From Thermotoga sp. (GTDB lineage Bacteria; Thermotogota; Thermotogae; Mesoaciditogales; Mesoaciditogaceae): a DNA stretch of 64,000 nucleotides. Below the pieces are notes generated by a model. It did not search any database. It was not told where the DNA came from and worked only from the letters and a program-made list of their open reading frames with translations. This document shows, one piece after another, positions 34,616 to 42,466 of this stretch (position 1 is the first letter of the stretch; each line of letters opens with the position of its first letter). Where the stretch lies: positions 1-64,000 of the forward strand of contig DYLQ01000006.1 of assembly GCA_020722015.1 (NCBI GenBank). Direction: 5' to 3'. Position numbers and translations under genes: made by a program.

Positions 34616-35428
34616 ATGGAATCTTTTGAGATAACTTTGAACGGCAGAAAGACAGATGCTTTTAGATGGCCGACAAAGAATCCGAAAGCGGTCGTCGTGA
34701 TCGTCCACGGACTTGGTGAGCACGTTTCGAGGTACGACGTGATATCGAAAGAATTCAACGATGCGGGTCTTGAAATGATAGGATTCGATCAAAGAGGACA
34801 TGGCAAAAATCCGGTCGTAAAAGGTTATGTAGCACATTTCGAGGACTTTCTGAAGGACATAGATGATTTCATAAAGATGCAAAAGACGGATCTTCCGATT
34901 TTCATGCTCGGACACAGCCTCGGTGGTTTAATTGCCGCAAGGTACAACGAAGAATTTCAAGGGCGTCTAAAAGGTACTGTACTTTCAAGCGGTGCTTTTT
35001 CCATTGATAACGTTTCAGGCGTACTCGTTTTGATGGCCAAGATTTTTTCAACTTTAAAACCCACTTTGGCTTTCAACAACGGAATAGATCCAAAGACCGT
35101 CTCGAGAAGTGAAGTGGTAATTTCAGATTACACAAAGGATCCTCTTGTCCATGACAGGATAACGGCAAGACTTTCATCCGAATTGTTTAAAAATGTAAAG
35201 GTGGTCTTTAAAAAGGCATCTGCTTTCACAACACCTGTGCTTATGACTGCCGGATCACAGGATAAAATCGTTCCATTCGAAGGAACGAAGAAATTGTTCT
35301 CCGCCATCGCTTCGAAGGACAAGGAGATTAAAATTTTCGACGGCGCATACCATGAAATCTTTTGCGATCCGCAATATGCCTCCGAATTTCGAAGCACGAT
35401 CATTGACTGGATTTTAAAGCGGATCTGA
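34616..35428 (+). CDS. Alpha/beta hydrolase, monoacylglycerol-lipase-like
   Basis: This 270-aa cytosolic protein has the layout of bacterial monoglyceride lipases (Hydrolase_4 family): VHGLGEHVSRYD with the oxyanion HG, the nucleophile elbow GHSLGG (Ser about 101), MTAGSQDKIVPFEGT with the acidic residue and GAYHEIFCD with the catalytic His. The real substrate could be any small ester. It starts 9 nt after tsaC with AAGGAG upstream. Its last 29 bases overlap the end of the convergent subtilase gene. Confidence 0.8.
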   Translation: MESFEITLNGRKTDAFRWPTKNPKAVVVIVHGLGEHVSRYDVISKEFNDAGLEMIGFDQRGHGKNPVVKGYVAHFEDFLKDIDDFIKMQKTDLPIFMLGHSLGGLIAARYNEEFQGRLKGTVLSSGAFSIDNVSGVLVLMAKIFSTLKPTLAFNNGIDPKTVSRSEVVISDYTKDPLVHDRITARLSSELFKNVKVVFKKASAFTTPVLMTAGSQDKIVPFEGTKKLFSAIASKDKEIKIFDGAYHEIFCDPQYASEFRSTIIDWILKRI

Positions 35429-38171
35429 GCGCTTCATAATGTGCCTTTACGGCACTCTGAATGAAAGTATGAAGTGCCTCAAGAGATGTACCGTATAAAG
35501 ATGGCGGTGTGCTAACTTCTGGACTTACCTGTATGCCCACATTGCAAGTTTGGTTGGCATTTACACTCAAAGTTAAAGGTGTCGATTGAGTACCGTGATA
35601 TCCATAGTATCCGTAAAAGTCTCCCTGATCTATCTTTCCATCTCCATTAAAATCTTGCCATGCGTATATCTGATAATTCCCAACGGGAACCGTCATGGAA
35701 AAACTTCCATTCGCAGAAACTTGGGTTTGGGCAACAATCGCAGTACCGTCAGAAGTCTGTGCCCATACGATCATAGGTTCCCATCCTCCGTTGTAAGTCA
35801 CGGCATTGTAAGCGTTGACAAGGCCGTATCCGAAAGTTGATTGAGACCCTATGTTTGTGGCCGTGTTTTCGAGTATACTCGTTATATTTGAAACTCCGGT
35901 TATTCCTCTTCCTATCATAAGTGCCGCTATGGCGGAGACCTGAGGCGCTGCGAATGATGTGCCCTGACCATAACCATAACCATTTGTATTCGTGGAAGTG
36001 GAGTAAGTCGTGCTGAAGACGCCGTTTGGATCGTTTTGAGAATACATCTGCCCTCCTGGCGCACACAAAACGTTTGAATAATAGTTAGAGTAATACGCAA
36101 GTGTGTAAGATGATCCCGAAGGCGCTACCGATGCAACCGGAATTACAGTTGGGAATGCGGCCGGATATTCCAAAGAATTACTTGAATCATTGCCCGCCGC
36201 TGCAACCACAACGACGTTGTTGTTGTACGCATATTGGCATGCAAGTTGCTCGGTTTGAGAGTAATCCACACCGCCAAGACTTAAGTTTATCACCTTTGCA
36301 CCATGCTCGACGGCATAAATTATGCCTTCGCTTACGTAATAAGTTGATCCGGAACCGCTTGAATCGAGTACGACGATGGGCATTATTTTCGTAGAAAAGC
36401 TGCTTCCCCAATTTATTCCCGCAATTCCTATTCCGTTGTTAGTATCCGCATCTATTATGCCTGTAACGAATGTCCCATGTCCGAAATCATCCATCGTGTT
36501 GGTCGTGTTATTGACGAAATTATAACCCGGTACGAGTATATTTTGGAGATCCGGATGTGTCGATGAAACTCCGGTATCAACAACGGCAACTATGACTGTA
36601 TTCGCGCCGGTCGCTACACTCCATGCCTGCGGCGCTTCGATATCCTGAAGGTACCACTGGTTTGAGTAGTAAGGATCGTTGACAGAGACGGATAAAGCGT
36701 GAACGATGTAATTTGGCTCGGCATAAGCGACATTGGAAAGAGATTTGAAGTACGATATCGCATTTTCGACAGATGTTGAAACGGTGATCAAAGAAGCGTT
36801 GACTTCGTAATTGGGAGTTTGAATGCTGCTGAGTATTTGGTATTTGAATGGCGAAGGATATATCGATAGCATTTTCGGTGTTATGCCGCTTTTGAATCCG
36901 ACAACTACCTGATTTGGTACGTAATCCGGGCCTGTGTATTTTTGTATCTGCCAGTTTGCGTTTGCAGTCGGTACAATGGAAGCCGAAGAGACAAATGCAC
37001 TTTGACCCGTGTAAACGTTAACCGAACCGGTTATGGTTCCGTATTGCTGTACTATCGGTTGTGTCGTAATGGCTATTTGATTTGAATATCCCGATTCCCC
37101 AGATGGGTTGTACGCCGTGACTTCGTAATAATATGTCGTGGAGGGAGAAAGATTTGTATCTGTGTAAGAAGTAACATTTACAGAAGCAATATTGGAGAAA
37201 TTTACGCCATTTGTAGATCTGTAAACATTGTATCCAGATGCAAAAGGAGATGTTGACCATGAAAATGACGCAGAATTATACGTTACGGAAGTTTGATAAA
37301 GATTTGACGGTGCGGACGGAATAGGTTCATTTTTTGTCGTAAAACTCCATAAAGGACTTTTTGTTGATAAGTAGCCGTTGTCTGCGACAACGTACCAGTA
37401 ATAGGTTGTGGAATAATTTAGATTTGAAATCGTGTATTGAGATGCCGATAGATTTGAAATATAAAGTGGCGGGTTATCTGATGTCCCAAAGTATAGAGAA
37501 TATGTCAGCGGCAAGTTGTTCGGATCCGATCCGTACCAACTTATCGTTACGTCTGTGGATACACCGGTACCTCCGTTCAAGGGATTGAGAAGTGAGATGG
37601 AAGGAGGCACAATTTGGGCATAGATTGCCGTTGCCTGCGTTGGAAGGGTTAAAAATTGTGTTAGAGGATTGCCTGGGATCACCTGTCCATTCACCATCCA
37701 ATATTTAAAAATGTAATTAGGTATATTAGGGGCACTGATCTGCACCTGAGATCCCGAAAGGTAGAATCCATTTTGAGAAACAGGCGTTGCCGATGGTAAA
37801 ACGCCTTCGTTAGATCCAAGAACGAATTTGTAGTAAGTCGAGGTTGTGAACGAATAGCTTTGAGCAGATGTTAAATTTATCTGCCGTGGATTTTGAGTAG
37901 ATCCATCCGACCATGAAGAAAACATGTACAGTGTATTTGAAATACCAGCGTAATTACCGATCGTCGCATATGTGGGCATTATCTCAATCGTGTGCGGACC
38001 ATAAGAAAGATTAGTCGACACAGGTGTAATGTAGGAAGAATTATCGATGAGTACGTTAATGCCTTGTGGAGACGAATTCAGCGTGAATTGAAGTTTAATT
38101 AAAAAACAAGATGACAAAAGCAGCGTGACTAAAAAGAGCGCTATAATTAGCAACAAAATATTTCTTTTCAT
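35400..38171 (-). CDS. Secreted subtilisin-family (S8) lipoprotein protease
   Basis: This 923-aa protein starts with a lipoprotein signal (LFLVTLLLSSC). About 170 residues of beta repeats come next, then two fibronectin type III-like domains (190-280 and 283-370) and a propeptide-like segment with YVPNQVVVGFKSG. The S8 catalytic domain (about 490-790) has the triad VVDTGVSSTHPDL, GHGTFVTGI and GTSFAAPQ. A C-terminal domain with a calcium-loop-like DFNGDGKIDQGD follows. It should be anchored outside the cell membrane and degrade proteins. Its start overlaps the radical SAM gene by 4 nt. Confidence 0.92.
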   Translation of the reverse strand: MKRNILLLIIALFLVTLLLSSCFLIKLQFTLNSSPQGINVLIDNSSYITPVSTNLSYGPHTIEIMPTYATIGNYAGISNTLYMFSSWSDGSTQNPRQINLTSAQSYSFTTSTYYKFVLGSNEGVLPSATPVSQNGFYLSGSQVQISAPNIPNYIFKYWMVNGQVIPGNPLTQFLTLPTQATAIYAQIVPPSISLLNPLNGGTGVSTDVTISWYGSDPNNLPLTYSLYFGTSDNPPLYISNLSASQYTISNLNYSTTYYWYVVADNGYLSTKSPLWSFTTKNEPIPSAPSNLYQTSVTYNSASFSWSTSPFASGYNVYRSTNGVNFSNIASVNVTSYTDTNLSPSTTYYYEVTAYNPSGESGYSNQIAITTQPIVQQYGTITGSVNVYTGQSAFVSSASIVPTANANWQIQKYTGPDYVPNQVVVGFKSGITPKMLSIYPSPFKYQILSSIQTPNYEVNASLITVSTSVENAISYFKSLSNVAYAEPNYIVHALSVSVNDPYYSNQWYLQDIEAPQAWSVATGANTVIVAVVDTGVSSTHPDLQNILVPGYNFVNNTTNTMDDFGHGTFVTGIIDADTNNGIGIAGINWGSSFSTKIMPIVVLDSSGSGSTYYVSEGIIYAVEHGAKVINLSLGGVDYSQTEQLACQYAYNNNVVVVAAAGNDSSNSLEYPAAFPTVIPVASVAPSGSSYTLAYYSNYYSNVLCAPGGQMYSQNDPNGVFSTTYSTSTNTNGYGYGQGTSFAAPQVSAIAALMIGRGITGVSNITSILENTATNIGSQSTFGYGLVNAYNAVTYNGGWEPMIVWAQTSDGTAIVAQTQVSANGSFSMTVPVGNYQIYAWQDFNGDGKIDQGDFYGYYGYHGTQSTPLTLSVNANQTCNVGIQVSPEVSTPPSLYGTSLEALHTFIQSAVKAHYEALRSALKSSQ

Positions 38172-39685
38172 ATCTCAGATAATCTTTTCTTTATTCCGGA
38201 TTTGGAAAGCTTTTCTGCTACTTTTCTGAAATGATATCCGTATATTGCAAATGAAACTGCTTTGGAAAACACTTTGGGTTTTTTGAATAAACTCCATGTC
38301 AGGATCTTCCAATATTCCTTTCTTTCTTTACCAAAGATTCCAAGCAAAAAGATTGATTTTAAAAATGCACCTATTTCTGAAGCACTGAGCTTTGGCTTTG
38401 GAAGATTCGGTACTTTGTAAACTGAAAGAAATTCCTTAAGCCTTTTGTAATAATTTTGGGGGTTGTAAAGTAGACCAACCAAATTTTTATAACCATTTAC
38501 AAGTGCTTTGGAATCCATCTTTGGGATTATGTTTGTCATGGCATCGACGTTGTCTCCCGTCATTTCTCCAAGCAATCTGTTTTCATCTCTGAGTTTTTCG
38601 TAAAGTTGGCTTCCGCGCGGAGCATTTAACAACCCGACCATGGCCGTAACAACGCCGTTGTTTTGTATGAAATCGAATTGCCTTTTGAATATCGTCGGCA
38701 TATCGCTGTCAAAACCGACTATAAATCCACCTTGGACTTCGAATCCAAAAGATTGAATTTTTCGAATGGATTTCTCAAGATCGTGCTTTATGTTTTGATA
38801 TTTATTTGCTTCCTTTAAACTTTCCAGATCTGGAGTTTCTATCCCCACGAAGACCCTATCGAACCCTGATTTAGACATGAGTTCCATGAGCTCATCATCA
38901 TCGGAAAAATCTATCGATACTTCGGTGTAAAAGGTAAACGGATATCTGTGTGCTTTCTGCCACTCTATAAGTGCCGGTAAAATGTCACGTTTCAATTTTG
39001 CTTTGTTACCGATGAAATTATCATCAACAAAGAAAATTGATTTGCGCCATCCCGCATCGTATAAAGATTGCACCTCATCTATTATCTGTTTTGCGGTCTT
39101 TTGACGTGGGACTCTACCACTAAGAGCGCCTATATCGCAAAATTCGCAGTTGTATGGACACCCTCTTGAGTATTGAATGCTCATAGAAGCGTACCACTTA
39201 AGATTCAACAAATCCCATTTTGGTACGGGTACTTTTGCAATATCACAAAAATCCGTCTTGACGTAATATCTCTTGATTTTTTTGTTTTCCATGTCTTTTA
39301 CGAGATCATCCATGACGTCTTCACCCTCTCCAAGTACGAAATAATCAACGGTATCATGGAATGTATCGGGTTCCATGGTAAAAAGTGGTCCGCCTGCGAC
39401 AACAGGTATACCAAAATCATTACACTTTTTTATGACCTCTTTTGAAGATTCTCTCTGAACCGTCATGGCGCTTATGAAAACGTAATCTGCGCTTTTTATA
39501 TCTTCGTCTTTCAATTGTTCGCAATTCATGTCAACGAGTTTTACATCCCACGTTTTTGGCAAATATGCCGCGATCGTCAAAAGGCCCAACGGAGGCAATG
39601 AGGCTCTTTTGGATACAAACTTAAGAGCATATTTGAAACTCCAAAATGTGTTTGGATAACTCGGATAAACCATCAAAATTTTCAA
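38168..39685 (-). CDS. B12-binding-type radical SAM protein (DUF4070-like)
   Basis: This 505-aa protein has an N-terminal cobalamin-binding-like Rossmann domain (MVYPSYPNTFW, SLPPLGLLTIAAYLP, FISAMTVQRESSKEVIKKC). A radical SAM barrel with CPYNCEFC follows at about residue 180, and a C-terminal helical region resembles DUF4070. Relatives act in hopanoid, bacteriochlorophyll and other lipid or cofactor methylations and rearrangements, but no substrate can be assigned. It starts at a TTG with GAGGCGG upstream and is co-transcribed with the secreted subtilase, an odd pairing. Confidence 0.82.
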   Translation of the reverse strand: MKILMVYPSYPNTFWSFKYALKFVSKRASLPPLGLLTIAAYLPKTWDVKLVDMNCEQLKDEDIKSADYVFISAMTVQRESSKEVIKKCNDFGIPVVAGGPLFTMEPDTFHDTVDYFVLGEGEDVMDDLVKDMENKKIKRYYVKTDFCDIAKVPVPKWDLLNLKWYASMSIQYSRGCPYNCEFCDIGALSGRVPRQKTAKQIIDEVQSLYDAGWRKSIFFVDDNFIGNKAKLKRDILPALIEWQKAHRYPFTFYTEVSIDFSDDDELMELMSKSGFDRVFVGIETPDLESLKEANKYQNIKHDLEKSIRKIQSFGFEVQGGFIVGFDSDMPTIFKRQFDFIQNNGVVTAMVGLLNAPRGSQLYEKLRDENRLLGEMTGDNVDAMTNIIPKMDSKALVNGYKNLVGLLYNPQNYYKRLKEFLSVYKVPNLPKPKLSASEIGAFLKSIFLLGIFGKERKEYWKILTWSLFKKPKVFSKAVSFAIYGYHFRKVAEKLSKSGIKKRLSEI

Positions 39686-39747
39686 GCAAACCGCCTCTTT
39701 TGAAATAAAGAAAATTTTTAAAACAACTTTCTCAACGACTTTGAATT

Positions 39748-39756
39748 ATTATACCA
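39748..39756 (-). promoter_or_regulatory. Extended -10 promoter of the radical SAM-subtilase operon
   Basis: On the minus strand TGGTATAAT provides an extended -10. No good -35 is present. It lies 60 bases before the TTG start. Confidence 0.6.
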
Positions 39757-39821
39757 CATATGCTTAGACTGTAATTTGCAAATTTTGTTTCAAGAATTAA
39801 ATTATTTGCCATTTGCCGTGA

Positions 39822-39867
39822 ACTGTTTTAAACAGTGCTTGACTTTAAATAACTTGTATGATAAAAT
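39822..39867 (+). promoter_or_regulatory. tRNA operon promoter with adjacent palindrome
   Basis: TTGACT and TAAAAT are separated by 17 bp (39839-39867). A perfect palindrome ACTGTTT-T-AAACAGT (39822-39836) lies two bases before the -35, a typical place for an activator site. Confidence 0.65.
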
Positions 39868-39901
39868 TTCTTTGTCTTTGAAAGAAGAAAGTTTGAAAGA
39901 A

Positions 39902-39977
39902 GACCTGTTAGCTCAGCTGGTAGAGCACTTGACTTTTAATCAAGGGGTCGCGGGTCCGAATCCCGCACGGGTCACCA
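39902..39977 (+). tRNA. tRNA-Lys (anticodon TTT)
   Basis: The acceptor GACCTGT pairs with ACGGGTC, the anticodon arm CTTGACTTTTAATCAAG shows TTT, and CCA is encoded. It is the first of four tRNAs on one transcript. Confidence 0.95.
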
Positions 39978-39984
39978 GTGGTTG

Positions 39985-40069
39985 GCGAGGGTGGCGGAAT
40001 TGGCAGACGCGCTGGACTTAGGATCCAGTGGGTAAAACCGTGTGGGTTCAAGTCCCACCTCTCGCACCA
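39985..40069 (+). tRNA. tRNA-Leu (anticodon TAG)
   Basis: The acceptor GCGAGGG pairs with CTCTCGC, the anticodon loop CTTAGGA shows TAG, and a long variable arm and an encoded CCA are present. Confidence 0.95.
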
Positions 40070-40079
40070 ATCGATTTGT

Positions 40080-40154
40080 GCGGGAATAGCTCAGTGGTAG
40101 AGCGCCTGCTTGCCAAGCAGAAGGTCGCGGGTTCAATCCCCGTTTCCCGCTCCA
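40080..40154 (+). tRNA. tRNA-Gly (anticodon GCC)
   Basis: The acceptor GCGGGAA pairs with TTCCCGC, the anticodon arm CTGCTTGCCAAGCAG shows GCC, and CCA is encoded. Confidence 0.95.
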
Positions 40155-40161
40155 TAGAGTG

Positions 40162-40238
40162 GCAGGTGTAGCTTCAATCGGTAGAGCGCCGCCTTGGTAA
40201 GGCGGAGGTCATGGGTTCAAGTCCCATCACCTGCTCCA
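40162..40238 (+). tRNA. tRNA-Thr (anticodon GGT)
   Basis: The acceptor GCAGGTG pairs with CACCTGC, the anticodon arm CCGCCTTGGTAAGGCGG shows GGT, and CCA is encoded. Confidence 0.95.
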
Positions 40239-40245
40239 TTGACTC

Positions 40246-40270
40246 AAGGGCTAAATGCCCTTTTATTTTT
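40246..40270 (+). terminator. Rho-independent terminator after the tRNA cluster
   Basis: AAGGGC-TAAAT-GCCCTT is followed by TTATTTTT. Confidence 0.88.
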
Positions 40271-40295
40271 TCATATATTTGTGATAAAATTATCT

Positions 40296-40648
40296 GGGGG
40301 CGAAATGGTTTCGACGGGATATGTGTTTTGCGAGAAGCGAGCCAGGGGTGCCTACCTCCCTGTGAAAAAGGTTCGAATGATAATAAACGTCAATCCTGAA
40401 TACGCACTCGCTGCTTAATAGTTAAGTAGCCGTCCTTGTATCTTTTGCCCGGAGAGATACATAAGGGCGTCAGAATTCCGGACTACACGAATGAAGATGT
40501 TCCCGTTCGTTCGTGGAAATAAAGGGAACTTGGTTGGATGTCCCGTGCCTAATGCGGGATATTCGATGACGATAAACATAGGCTGCGCTCGGAGAAGCTT
40601 GCACGGCAGGTATTTCGGACGTGGGTTCGATTCCCATCGCCTCCACCA
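40296..40648 (+). ncRNA. ssrA: tmRNA
   Basis: This RNA rescues stalled ribosomes and tags the product for proteolysis. The 5' end GGGGGCGAAATGGTTTCGACGGG and the 3' end GTGGGTTCGATTCCCATCGCCTCCACCA form the tRNA-like domain (GGGGGCG pairs with CGCCTCC), and CCA is encoded. The tag frame reads AAC GTC AAT CCT GAA TAC GCA CTC GCT GCT TAA, giving a tag that ends NVNPEYALAA, with a typical hydrophobic ALAA terminus. Hairpins in the middle part fit pseudoknots. At 353 nt it is a one-piece tmRNA. Confidence 0.97.
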
Positions 40649-40673
40649 GTTTTCAAAAGGTGGAGATGATTCT

Positions 40674-41570
40674 TTGACAGACAAAGTAGATGAAACTATT
40701 TCAAAAGAAAATCCCACTTTAGATCAAATTCGAACGGTGAAAAAATCTATGTCTGGCGCCATTTCGGATTCAGTTTTGAAGGTTTCAAAACTGGCGATTA
40801 AAGATGGTTTCCAAGTTTACGAGGCGATTATAAATTTGGTAAAAGATGTCGCTATGAAATCTGCCAGAATTTATATGGTTTTCAAAAGAATAGAAGAAGA
40901 TGGAAACCAGATAATATTTTCTGAACCGTCTGTCGTGGATATAGAAAAGGAAAATTTCGATAAGACGGTTAAATTATTTATCATAACAAAAAAATCTACC
41001 TCTGAAATCGAGAGTACGATATCAAATATTTCGGAAATTGAAAGTGTATCTGTAGAAAAATTTACCGCCGAAGGTTATCAAACGGAAATCCCCGCGGTTG
41101 CCTCAATTTTACCTCCAAATTCTCCTGTTATCAAAGTGCTTTTGGTGAAAATAGGCGATCAAACTTACGCTATTGCCATTTCAAATATAGAAAGATTGAT
41201 TTCTCTTGATTCACAAAATGTAAAAACTATCGAGAAGATCGAAATTGCATCTGTTGAGGAAGAGATCATCCCTCTTTTGGACATGAGAGATTATTTTGGA
41301 AATGTTAAAATTTCAAACGCAAGGCAGAATGCTGTGATTGTAGAACATGAATCTGTGAAATGCGGACTCGTCGTTGATGATTTCATAAAAAAGGATGAAG
41401 TGACCGTAAAAACTCTTGGAAAAATCTTCAAAAACGCAAAAGAATTCTGTGGCGGAGCAATTCTCCAAGATGATTCAATCGCATTGATGATGGATATTCC
41501 ATATCTTGTTGAAAAATTCTCTCAGGTTTTAAAGATAAATGTGAACATAGGACAACAACATGACATTTAA
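40674..41570 (+). CDS. Kinase-less CheA-like protein (P2 plus P5 only)
   Basis: This 298-aa protein aligns by eye with two separate parts of Thermotoga maritima CheA. Residues 40-130 (KSARIYMVFKRIEEDGN..PSVVDIEKENFDKTVKLFIIT) match the CheY-binding P2 domain, and residues 155-295 (VIKVLLVKIGDQTYAIAISNIERL..CGLVVDDFIKKDEVTVKTLGKIF..GGAILQDDSIALMMDI) match the CheW-like P5 domain. P1 with the phospho-histidine, the P3 dimerisation helices and the P4 kinase are missing, so it cannot be a histidine kinase. The TTG at 40674 follows GGTGGAG; the track ORF starts inside tmRNA. It overlaps cheW by 11 nt. Confidence 0.85.
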   Translation: MTDKVDETISKENPTLDQIRTVKKSMSGAISDSVLKVSKLAIKDGFQVYEAIINLVKDVAMKSARIYMVFKRIEEDGNQIIFSEPSVVDIEKENFDKTVKLFIITKKSTSEIESTISNISEIESVSVEKFTAEGYQTEIPAVASILPPNSPVIKVLLVKIGDQTYAIAISNIERLISLDSQNVKTIEKIEIASVEEEIIPLLDMRDYFGNVKISNARQNAVIVEHESVKCGLVVDDFIKKDEVTVKTLGKIFKNAKEFCGGAILQDDSIALMMDIPYLVEKFSQVLKINVNIGQQHDI

Positions 41571-42018
41571 GATAACTCATGAACCGTTTGATGTTCTGAC
41601 TTTTAAATTGGGTGAAAAGGAATACGCCATAGATGTCGGGATAACGGAGATGATCCTTGGAAAATGTAAGATCTTCAAAGTTCCGAATTCTCCCGATTTT
41701 CTCAAGGGCATCGTTAATTTAAGAGGAGAAATAATCCCCGTTTTTGATTTAAAAAGCATGATCAATTTAGAAGATAGGGAAAATTCTTGTTCAAATGTCA
41801 TAATTGTGAAGATTGATGCGGATAAGACGGGATTTCTTGTCGATGAAGTTACAGAGATCATGTCGATACGATCTGAATTTACAACGATGAAGATCGTTAG
41901 TGCTAATTACATCAAAGGTGCTATAATAAAGCAAAACAGGTTGATTTCATTTCTTGATCTCCAAGACTTGCTTGTGGGGAAAATGAGTGCTTTTGAGCTG
42001 GGAGGAAAAGTTGGGTAA
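41560..42018 (+). CDS. cheW: Chemotaxis coupling protein CheW
   Basis: CheW links chemoreceptors to CheA. This 152-aa protein is one CheW domain: FDVLTFKLGEKEYAIDVGITEMIL, VPNSPDFLKGIVNLRGEIIPVFDLKSM (the conserved NLRG..IPV..L motif), and TGFLVDEVTEI. It starts within the end of the CheA-like gene, and cheY begins within its own end. Confidence 0.93.
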   Translation: MTFKITHEPFDVLTFKLGEKEYAIDVGITEMILGKCKIFKVPNSPDFLKGIVNLRGEIIPVFDLKSMINLEDRENSCSNVIIVKIDADKTGFLVDEVTEIMSIRSEFTTMKIVSANYIKGAIIKQNRLISFLDLQDLLVGKMSAFELGGKVG

Positions 42019-42388
42019 AAAAGTTTTAGTTGTTGACGATGCCGCTTTTATGAGGATGCTGTTAAAAGATATGATAACAAAGGCTGGTTACGAAATTGTG
42101 GGCGAGGCTGCAAATGGTAAAGAGGCAATTGAAAAATACAAGGAATTGAATCCGGACATTGTAGCCATGGATATGATAATGCCGGAAATGAACGGTATAG
42201 AAGCCACAAAAGAAATAATGAGATTAGATCCAAACGCAAAGATAATCGTTTGCAGTGCCATGGGCCAACAAATGATGGTTATCGAAGCAATGCAAGCGGG
42301 AGCCAAAGACTTCATAGTCAAACCTTTTCGACAAGATAAGGTAATTGAAGTTTTATCTAAGGTTGTTAACACTCCCACACTTAAATAA
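42011..42388 (+). CDS. cheY: Response regulator CheY
   Basis: CheY carries the phosphorylation signal to the flagellar switch. This 125-aa single receiver domain has the acidic pair VVDDAAF, the phospho-acceptor in IVAMDMIMPEMNG, IIVCSAMGQ and the lysine in FIVKPF. The TTG at 42011 has GGAGG seven bases upstream and gives the standard length. The terminator overlaps its last codons. Confidence 0.95.
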   Translation: MGKKVLVVDDAAFMRMLLKDMITKAGYEIVGEAANGKEAIEKYKELNPDIVAMDMIMPEMNGIEATKEIMRLDPNAKIIVCSAMGQQMMVIEAMQAGAKDFIVKPFRQDKVIEVLSKVVNTPTLK

Positions 42389-42400
42389 AAGTGTGGGTTT
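42374..42400 (+). terminator. Rho-independent terminator overlapping the cheY stop
   Basis: CCCACACTT-AAATAA-AAGTGTGGG is followed by TTTG. The stem includes the last two codons and the stop of cheY. Confidence 0.82.
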
Positions 42401-42466
42401 GTAAATTATCGTTGATTAGACCTATTAGTTTTATCGATGAAATCATAATTTGAATTCAAATAAGAG

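Noticed and set aside
36101-36411. 97- and 74-codon ORFs within the subtilase gene
   Set aside because: They are out-of-frame shadows of the catalytic domain codons and have no family features.
40194-40673. ORFs running from tRNA-Thr and tmRNA
   Set aside because: They lie in tRNA/tmRNA sequence. The only translated part there is the short tmRNA tag.
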